This document shows, in pieces, positions 46,854 through 50,996 of a DNA stretch of 50,996 nt. Source of the stretch: a virus; the IMG/VR virus record IMGVR_UViG_3300027743_000036, positions 1 through 50,996 of that record; one strand, written 5' to 3'. The notes beneath the pieces are model-generated. The model ran no database searches and had not been told where the DNA came from. It saw nothing but the letters and a program-made list of their open reading frames with translations. The position numbers and the translations under genes are program-made. The stretch's first letter is position 1, and every line of letters starts with the position of its first letter.

Positions 46854-47147
46854 ATGGAACGAGTGACGAAAGCAGATGTAACGTATTGGTTTGACCGGCT
46901 ATGTGCTGCGCTTGGCAAATCGAAAACGCCCTGGCGCACAGAAGACGGCAAATCTGTTGCCAATATTGGCGCATGGTACCTAGACCACAACCCCATATAT
47001 GGGGGTTATGTGGTCTATGAGATGATGAATGAAGGCGGCGGCGCTCGGGAACCATTCGGGCCTTATCGCAAGCGGCCCGCCGAGTTTGTCGCGGCGGTAC
47101 GGTTTGCCCTGGACGCGATAGAGATTGACCGTCAGGGTAGAAAATAG
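46854..47147 (+). CDS. Conserved phage hypothetical protein, 97 aa
   Basis: YWFDRLCAALGKSKTP, IGAWYLDHNPIYGGYVVYEM, MNEGGGAREPFGPYRKRPAE and a final helix (FVAAVRFALDAIEID) form a pattern I recognise from many tailed phages, function unknown. The ATG is preferred over the in-frame GTG at 46845. Confidence 0.78.
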   Translation: MERVTKADVTYWFDRLCAALGKSKTPWRTEDGKSVANIGAWYLDHNPIYGGYVVYEMMNEGGGAREPFGPYRKRPAEFVAAVRFALDAIEIDRQGRK

Positions 47148-47159
47148 AGGCTTTCACCC

Positions 47160-47206
47160 GGCCCGCGCTGTCCCCGGTCGTTAATCCCGGCCCGACGGCG
47201 CGGGCC
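47160..47206 (+). other. GC-rich hairpin leader before the gene at 47224
   Basis: GGCCCGCGC (47160-47168) pairs perfectly with GCGCGGGCC (47198-47206), nine pairs, with a structured 29-base loop. It is followed by GGGAGG and ATG. Another of the structured leaders in this accessory block. Confidence 0.6.
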
Positions 47207-47223
47207 ATAGGGAGGTAATAGAT

Positions 47224-47532
47224 ATGAGCACGGTAATGATAACCGCGACACTTGAGGCTCTGAATAGCCGCCGCGATATTTACGGCAAGCGGTGTGCTTT
47301 ACGATTTACCGACCATGCTACCGGCAAGGTAGTTTGCGGCACGGTATCGGGCGGAGAATCGAACATCTACGGTGTATTGCGGCACTGGAACACCCCGGAC
47401 GATTGGGACCGTTCTATTAGGTTTGAACAGCACGAACTACCGATATGCGAGTTTAACCGGCTTGTCAAAGATTGGGCATACGCCGGATATCAGTCTGAGG
47501 ATCTGGCAAAGTTTATCCGTGACCGGCTGTAG
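47224..47532 (+). CDS. Conserved phage hypothetical protein, 102 aa
   Basis: Strong GGGAGG start. RRDIYGKRCALRFTDHATGK, VVCGTVSGGESNIYGVLRHW and FEQHELPICEFNRLVKDW resemble a small beta-rich protein family seen in phages, of unknown function. Ends before a long-range hairpin and terminator-like structure. Confidence 0.75.
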   Translation: MSTVMITATLEALNSRRDIYGKRCALRFTDHATGKVVCGTVSGGESNIYGVLRHWNTPDDWDRSIRFEQHELPICEFNRLVKDWAYAGYQSEDLAKFIRDRL

Positions 47533-47541
47533 AGCACTTAA

Positions 47542-47637
47542 CCCGGCGGGCGCACGTCACGCCCTGCATAGGGTGTCTGATGTCTCCTCACATAGCTTGC
47601 CAGCATTGTTAGGCACATCACCGACACGCCCGCCGGG
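47542..47637 (+). other. Long-range stem with inverted GCTGGCAAGC copy
   Basis: CCCGGCGGGCG (47542-47552) and CGCCCGCCGGG (47627-47637) pair over eleven bases and enclose about 74 bases, including GCTTGCCAGC (47595-47604), the inverse of the motif found after two promoters. It could be a structured RNA or a site for the same regulator. No gene is visible in it. Confidence 0.5.
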
Positions 47638-47643
47638 ATTTAT

Positions 47644-47687
47644 GCCCCGACAGCAGCCGCCCGGAGCAAGACCGGGCCGGGGCTTTT
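47644..47687 (+). terminator. Terminator-like double stem
   Basis: Outer stem GCCCCG/CGGGGC (47644-47649, 47678-47683) followed by TTTT, with an inner stem GCCCGG/CCGGGC. Lies between the genes at 47224 and 47732. The T-run is short, so termination may be partial. Confidence 0.55.
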
Positions 47688-47731
47688 GTGACCGGCAAGT
47701 GAATTCGAACAGCGATTGAAAGGGATGGAAA

Positions 47732-48076
47732 ATGAAGCGTGGATATCAGGAATTTCATCTGACAACGGGCGAGGTTATTTCGGTCCCTACAGACCTGGAT
47801 GGTGAATCGTTTGAGTGGCTCGGACAGTGCAGCTATGAGGAGCTTGGCCTGAAAGATGTTGACGATGACAGCGTCAATATTAAGTGCCTCAATGCTAGGG
47901 GGGATGACGTGGCACGTCAAGTTGAAATGCTCTACGACGCCGAGGAGTCCGCTCCCGATGCGACTGAAAAGGATGAGGAACAAGGGATCGACCCTATCGG
48001 AGAAATCTGGGCGGCTTTCTGTGATGCCACGGACTCCGCAGATTTCGCGCGGCGATTGGCTGAACTCAACCATTAG
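47732..48076 (+). CDS. Hypothetical acidic protein, 114 aa
   Basis: GAAAGGGATGG upstream. Very acidic in its second half (DAEESAPDATEKDEEQGIDP) with a helical C-terminus (IWAAFCDATDSADFARRLAE). Could be a DNA-mimic-like or adaptor protein, but charge alone does not show this. No family recognised. Confidence 0.7.
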   Translation: MKRGYQEFHLTTGEVISVPTDLDGESFEWLGQCSYEELGLKDVDDDSVNIKCLNARGDDVARQVEMLYDAEESAPDATEKDEEQGIDPIGEIWAAFCDATDSADFARRLAELNH

Positions 48077-48088
48077 CACATTTTTTAT

Positions 48089-48126
48089 CCCCGCCCGGCA
48101 AGCTCAGGTCCGACTCCTGAGCGGGG
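48089..48126 (+). repeat. 38-nt tRNA-minihelix-like element, copy 1
   Basis: Outer arms CCCCGC (48089-48094) and GCGGGG (48121-48126); inner stem TCAGG/CCTGA (48104-48108, 48116-48120) closes the seven-base loop TCCGACT, which resembles a T-loop (TTCGANT). The 3' strand is continuous, as in a tRNA acceptor stacked on its T-arm, while the D and anticodon arms are replaced by nine bases. Identical to 48409-48446. Confidence 0.75.
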
Positions 48127-48180
48127 CAAATGTGAGTAATGAGCAAAGGCGAAAGCAAGCTACAAATCAGGAGTGTAAGC

Positions 48181-48381
48181 ATGGAAACGAAACACCCACG
48201 GCCACACGATGCCGATGAAAATGACCACGGATTGGGCGTTGGCATAACATGCTCACATTGCGACGGTTACGGCACGCACAAAAACGGCCACATGTGCAAA
48301 TGGTGTGATGGTACTGGCGTAGTCACCTCATACCGGGACGGTACGATTGAATACGCAAACGGCAAACGAACTCTACCCTGA
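48181..48381 (+). CDS. DnaJ-type zinc-finger protein, 66 aa
   Basis: Start at 48181 behind AGGAG; an upstream in-frame ATG (48139) lacks a site. Two CxxCxGxG repeats, CSHCDGYGTHKNGHM and CKWCDGTG, form a DnaJ-like zinc finger. Such small proteins are frequent in phages and may bind single-stranded nucleic acid or unfolded protein. Confidence 0.78.
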   Translation: METKHPRPHDADENDHGLGVGITCSHCDGYGTHKNGHMCKWCDGTGVVTSYRDGTIEYANGKRTLP

Positions 48382-48408
48382 TGAGAACTGACGCATTTTT
48401 CAACCCAG

Positions 48409-48446
48409 CCCCGCCCGGCAAGCTCAGGTCCGACTCCTGAGCGGGG
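48409..48446 (+). repeat. 38-nt tRNA-minihelix-like element, copy 2
   Basis: Exact copy of 48089-48126. It is followed by GGGCC/GGCCC pairing and AGGGTGAAAGT before the gene at 48490. Upstream of both copies lies GCA followed by a T-run, so the similarity extends beyond the 38 bases. Confidence 0.75.
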
Positions 48447-48489
48447 ATTTAACCGGGCCGACAGGCCCCCAGAATGAGAGGGTGAAAGT

Positions 48490-48765
48490 ATGAAAATACG
48501 ATACGCAGTAGACGAATCGACTGGCTATGTAGTCAGTCAGAACATGGCGACAAAGGAGCTTGCCTTTGTCGTGATCGACTTTGACCAGATGGGGCCGGAT
48601 GATGCATTCGCTATTAAAGGCCATCTGGAGAAGTGCAGCATGTATGAATGGCCCGCATCGTGCTGGCCGTACTTGACCTGGACCCGCAAGATCCCCGTAG
48701 AGCTAAAAAATAGACATCGTGCATTTTGGGGCCTGGCACCCCTGCCCGTGGAGGCGCAAGTATGA
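48490..48765 (+). CDS. Hypothetical protein, 91 aa
   Basis: Preceded by AGGGTGAAAGT and the second minihelix element. VDESTGYVVSQNMATKELAF then VVIDFDQMGPDDAFAIKGHL suggests a small alpha/beta domain. ATGA overlap with the clamp-like gene, so the two may work together. Confidence 0.68.
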   Translation: MKIRYAVDESTGYVVSQNMATKELAFVVIDFDQMGPDDAFAIKGHLEKCSMYEWPASCWPYLTWTRKIPVELKNRHRAFWGLAPLPVEAQV

Positions 48766-49352
48766 TCTCGATACCAAAGGTAGAACCGGCAGTGAAGCTC
48801 CCCGCGAAAATCGCCCGGCTGCTAAAATCGGCCACATACCCCCCGCACGGTAGTCACCTGCGTGACGCAGCTGTTTGCATCCAGTGTGTCTATGCCGACG
48901 AGCAAGGCACTCTGGTAGCTACAGACGGCAAGCGGATGGTCATTGTACATAGGCAAACTGCAATGTCCCCCGGCCTGTGGAGACCACAGACCGGGCGCAC
49001 CTTTATCCGCGACCATGCAACAGAGGCGACAGTGAGGGAGGCCCGCGGCAAGCGGGGCCTGTTTGTGGAGTGGCGCGACTATGTGACCGCGCCCTATGAG
49101 TACCAGCCGGAGGAGACGTTGGTATCATACAGCACTCTATCGACTGCGATTCAGGGGGCTTGCGTCAGAGCGCGCGCCTACATAGACTGGGTGCTGTTTG
49201 CCGATACCGTGCGGGCCATAGAGGACATATACTGCGATGAGATCAGGGTGAAGTGCCCGGTCGATAACACGCGACCAACAATGGTCGAAATGTATAAGGG
49301 CAAGGCTGTATTCGTCCAGGCCATCTTTATGCCGTACAACGGAGACAGATAG
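48762..49352 (+). CDS. Sliding-clamp (DnaN beta)-like protein, 196 aa
   Basis: CIQCVYADEQGTLVATDGKR followed by MVIVHR matches the conserved strand-turn of beta-clamp domains (the 'ATDG-R-L' signature). The C-terminal NTRPTMVEMYKGKAVFVQAI and FMPY match the end of clamp domain 3. The protein is about half the usual 370 residues, so it may hold one and a half to two domains and trimerise, or be a clamp-derived regulator. ATGA overlap with the previous gene. Confidence 0.62.
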   Translation: MISIPKVEPAVKLPAKIARLLKSATYPPHGSHLRDAAVCIQCVYADEQGTLVATDGKRMVIVHRQTAMSPGLWRPQTGRTFIRDHATEATVREARGKRGLFVEWRDYVTAPYEYQPEETLVSYSTLSTAIQGACVRARAYIDWVLFADTVRAIEDIYCDEIRVKCPVDNTRPTMVEMYKGKAVFVQAIFMPYNGDR

Positions 49353-49365
49353 TCTCCGATTTCGC

Positions 49366-49393
49366 TTGACTTCTTCCTCGCATGTGGTATACT
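49366..49393 (+). promoter_or_regulatory. Sigma70-like promoter antisense to the integrase
   Basis: TTGACT (49366-49371), 16-base spacer, TATACT (49388-49393) preceded by TGTGG. It points rightward into the integrase gene, which is on the minus strand and ends at 49396. No rightward gene begins nearby, so the transcript would be antisense to int and could run on to the alanine-rich gene at 50380. Confidence 0.78.
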
Positions 49394-49395
49394 AT

Positions 49396-50202
49396 TTAGG
49401 TAGCGAAACCCTCTGTCTGGCCGATGAGATCTACCGGGAGCAAATGACAATAGACCTGCTCCGTGATTGCCAGCGAGCTATGCCCCAATATCTTACTGAT
49501 TACCTTTGCGGGCCTGCCCGCTTTAAACATCCGAGTAGTCCAAAAATGTCTTAGGGCATGGGGGCCGAACGCGGCGATACCGCAACGTACCGCCAGCCGC
49601 CCGCATAGGCGGTCCATCGCGCTCGGCGTCCCATACCTCTTGAGAAAGCGCAGTGTGTCTTGATCGTGGTTGCGTGTCAAAATATCCCTCGCTATGCTAT
49701 CCAGCGGAACGGTGCGGGGTTTACGCCCCTTACCACACGGGACTCGAACCGACAGCATATCGGGGGCAATGTCCTTCCATCGCAACCGCAACAGTTCCCC
49801 CCGGCGAACGCCGGTATGGGCAAAGAATTGGATCACGTCTTTTTCCATCGGCTCGCAGACCGCCAGCACGCGGGCATACTCCTCCTCAGTGAGCACCCGC
49901 TGCTCAGGATCATTGGGGGCCAGCGCGGGCACCTGTGCGGCCAGGTTGGGCAAACCATGTCGCTCGTGCTGCCACGTCCAGAACGATTTGAGCGCGGCCA
50001 GATGCGAGTTGGTGGTGTTACGGCACCGCTCGATCAGCAGCACATCTATGTATTGCTCGATGTGCAGGACTGTGACCTGTGGCAAGGGCGGGCTTTGCGT
50101 AAACGCGGCAAACCGCATCAGAATGCGTCTGTATTGATCGACCGTGTACGGGCTATAGTTTCGCCTGCAATAAATAAGCCACTCTGCTACTGCATTTTTC
50201 AT
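49396..50202 (-). CDS. int: Tyrosine-recombinase integrase
   Basis: 268 residues from the ATG at 50202, which has AAGGTG correctly upstream; the ATG at 50223 would lack a site. An N-terminal SAM-like core-binding domain (AEWLIYCRRNYSPYTVDQYR) precedes the catalytic domain. All active residues are visible: R133 in HTGVRRGELL, K in CGKGRKPR, H215-x-x-R218 in PHALRH, H241 in LGHSS and Y251 in TEQVYCHL. It is short and has no arm-binding domain, like XerC/D-type phage integrases. An att site could not be identified. Confidence 0.95.
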   Translation of the reverse strand: MKNAVAEWLIYCRRNYSPYTVDQYRRILMRFAAFTQSPPLPQVTVLHIEQYIDVLLIERCRNTTNSHLAALKSFWTWQHERHGLPNLAAQVPALAPNDPEQRVLTEEEYARVLAVCEPMEKDVIQFFAHTGVRRGELLRLRWKDIAPDMLSVRVPCGKGRKPRTVPLDSIARDILTRNHDQDTLRFLKRYGTPSAMDRLCGRLAVRCGIAAFGPHALRHFWTTRMFKAGRPAKVISKILGHSSLAITEQVYCHLLPVDLIGQTEGFAT

Positions 50203-50312
50203 ACCGCACCTTTTTCGTATCATCGGCCGAAGAGGATGGCGGGTTTACGAAAAACTCTATACGTCGAAAGTATGGCGCACCCGCGCGGTCCGCCTGGCCA
50301 TAATCAGCAGAT

Positions 50313-50341
50313 AGTCTACCACTAAGGGTCAAACAAGTCAA
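50313..50341 (-). promoter_or_regulatory. Integrase promoter (sigma70-like)
   Basis: On the minus strand: TTGACT (50341-50336), 17-base spacer, TAGACT (50318-50313) preceded by AGTGG. Same -10 as the promoter at 43971. Direct GTCAA repeats (50329-50333, 50337-50341) overlap the -35, and a GCGCA/TGCGC dyad lies just to the right (50351-50366). The leader to the int start is about 100 bases and holds GTATGGCGCAC, also found in the control region. Confidence 0.75.
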
Positions 50342-50379
50342 GAAAAATCTGCGCAGAAAATATGCGCTGAGGAGGAACT

Positions 50380-50996
50380 ATGGCTACCCGCTACAAACTG
50401 ACAGACCAGGACGGATATACCCGTCGCGGCCAGTCGAACGAAACACTGTGGAAAATTGGTGAATGGGTAGAGGCGACTGGCAACCCACGCCAAGACTTAT
50501 GCTCAGACGGCTGGATACACTGGTATAGCCACCCCCTGTTGGCCGTACTTATGAATCCGATACATGCCTGCATAAAAAACCCCCGGCTGTGGGAGATCGA
50601 GACAGGCGGGGAGGAGAAGACAGATCACGAGTTGAAGGGTGGATCACGTCGCGTCCGGTCGATAAAGGAGTTGCCCGTGCCGCGGGTCACTACGGCGCAA
50701 CTGGTGCGCGTCGCAATTCTGTGCGGTAAGAAGGTCTACAAAGATGTCAAATGGCTGCAATGGGCCGATGGTTGGTTGTCCGGCAAGGATAAGTCCGCCC
50801 GCGCCGCCCGCGACGCCGCCGCCGCCTGCGCCGCCTATGCCGCCGCCGACGCCGCCTATGCCGCCCGCGACGCCGCCGCCGCCTGCGCCGCCGCCTGCGC
50901 CGCCTATGCCGCCGCCGACGCCGCCTGCGCCGCCTATGCCGCCGCCGACGCCGCCCGCGACGCCGCCGCCGCCTGCGCTGATACAACGATAGACCT
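50380..50996 (+). CDS. Alanine-rich repeat protein, N-terminal part (continues at 3-176)
   Basis: ATG behind GAGGAGGAAC. The first 135 residues form a globular domain (TRYKLTDQDGYTRRGQSNET; WVEATGNPRQDLCSDGWIHW; NPRLWEIETGGEEKTDHELK) resembling DUF7666-like phage proteins, from memory. Then comes GWLSGKDKSARAARDAAAAC and a long repeat of Ala with Tyr, Asp, Cys or Arg every three to five positions. The gene runs off the window and continues in frame at base 3. Total about 220 residues. Function unknown; repeat number may be unstable. Confidence 0.8.
   Translation, partial: MATRYKLTDQDGYTRRGQSNETLWKIGEWVEATGNPRQDLCSDGWIHWYSHPLLAVLMNPIHACIKNPRLWEIETGGEEKTDHELKGGSRRVRSIKELPVPRVTTAQLVRVAILCGKKVYKDVKWLQWADGWLSGKDKSARAARDAAAACAAYAAADAAYAARDAAAACAAACAAYAAADAACAAYAAADAARDAAAACADTTID
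50871..50996. repeat. Terminal direct repeat, right copy
   Basis: Identical to 5-130. It shows that the window ends are joined in the real molecule. Confidence 0.95.

Noticed and set aside
49366-49554. 62-codon plus-strand frame downstream of the antisense promoter
   Set aside because: Its start lies within the promoter itself, and the sequence is the complement of the integrase C-terminus.
49736-49756. GGTTCGAGTCC on the minus strand, like a tRNA T-arm
   Set aside because: It lies within conserved integrase codons and no acceptor or anticodon arm surrounds it.
50270-50280. GTATGGCGCAC as an attachment site core
   Set aside because: It matches the hairpin arm at 43890-43900, but eleven bases are too few and no tRNA-end similarity is visible.
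1-50996. tRNA genes
   Set aside because: No complete cloverleaf was found by reading; only the two acceptor/T-arm-like minihelices at 48089 and 48409.
1-50996. Diversity-generating retroelement for the fibre
   Set aside because: No reverse transcriptase gene and no template/variable repeat pair were seen.
1-50996. Recoded stop codons (alternative genetic code)
   Set aside because: TAA, TAG and TGA all end well-supported genes; the TGA TAG pair in the FN3 gene is a local event.

Overview
The window is the essentially complete genome of a double-stranded DNA bacteriophage. Bases 5-130 are repeated exactly at 50871-50996 (126 bp), so the molecule closes into a circle of about 50.87 kb, as expected for a circularly permuted or headful-packaged phage. 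Shine-Dalgarno sites, sigma70-like promoters and rho-independent terminators point to a bacterial host, which cannot be named from the sequence. The virion module has a large terminase, portal, scaffold, capsid protein, gp4/gp11-like adaptor, a propeller-like protein, a YadA-like fibre and a 1285-residue protein with a membrane segment. No tail tube, sheath or tape measure was recognised, so a short-tailed (podovirus-like) virion is the best reading. A tyrosine integrase suggests a temperate phage.

Layout. (1) 170-17138, plus strand: a tightly coupled operon, many genes overlapping as ATGA. It covers nucleotide metabolism (Nmad1 domain, deoxyribosyltransferase-like, metallophosphoesterase), replication (family A DNA polymerase, TOPRIM-SF3 primase-helicase), recombination (VRR-NUC, Cas4/RecB-like nuclease, Sak4-like ATPase with a partner protein, RecG helicase), an MT-A70 methylase, zinc-finger microproteins and small membrane proteins. 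(2) 17133-43301, minus strand: the virion and packaging operon, transcribed leftward. In transcription order it runs: decoration-like protein, membrane HtrA-like protease, small genes, terminase, portal, endonuclease VII-like HNH, scaffold, capsid, head fibres, terminator, adaptor, tail proteins, fibre, internal virion proteins, holin-like protein. (3) 43302-45183: a largely non-coding control region holding a 99-bp alternating CG/CA tract, hairpins, promoters, terminators and an iterated 8-bp motif, with three microproteins. (4) 45184-49352, plus strand: small accessory genes, several preceded by structured leaders, ending with a sliding-clamp-like protein. (5) 49396-50202, minus strand: integrase, faced by an antisense promoter. 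(6) 50380 across the circle junction to 176: an alanine-rich repeat protein.

Most noteworthy: a 27-bp element shared by the control region and the start of an HTH gene; two identical 38-nt elements resembling a tRNA acceptor/T-arm minihelix; an FN3 tail gene split by two in-frame tandem stops; a polymerase with HDQ instead of HDE in motif C; a phage-borne RecG; a membrane-anchored HtrA-like protease; and a promoter family that includes one firing antisense into the integrase. No endolysin was recognised.
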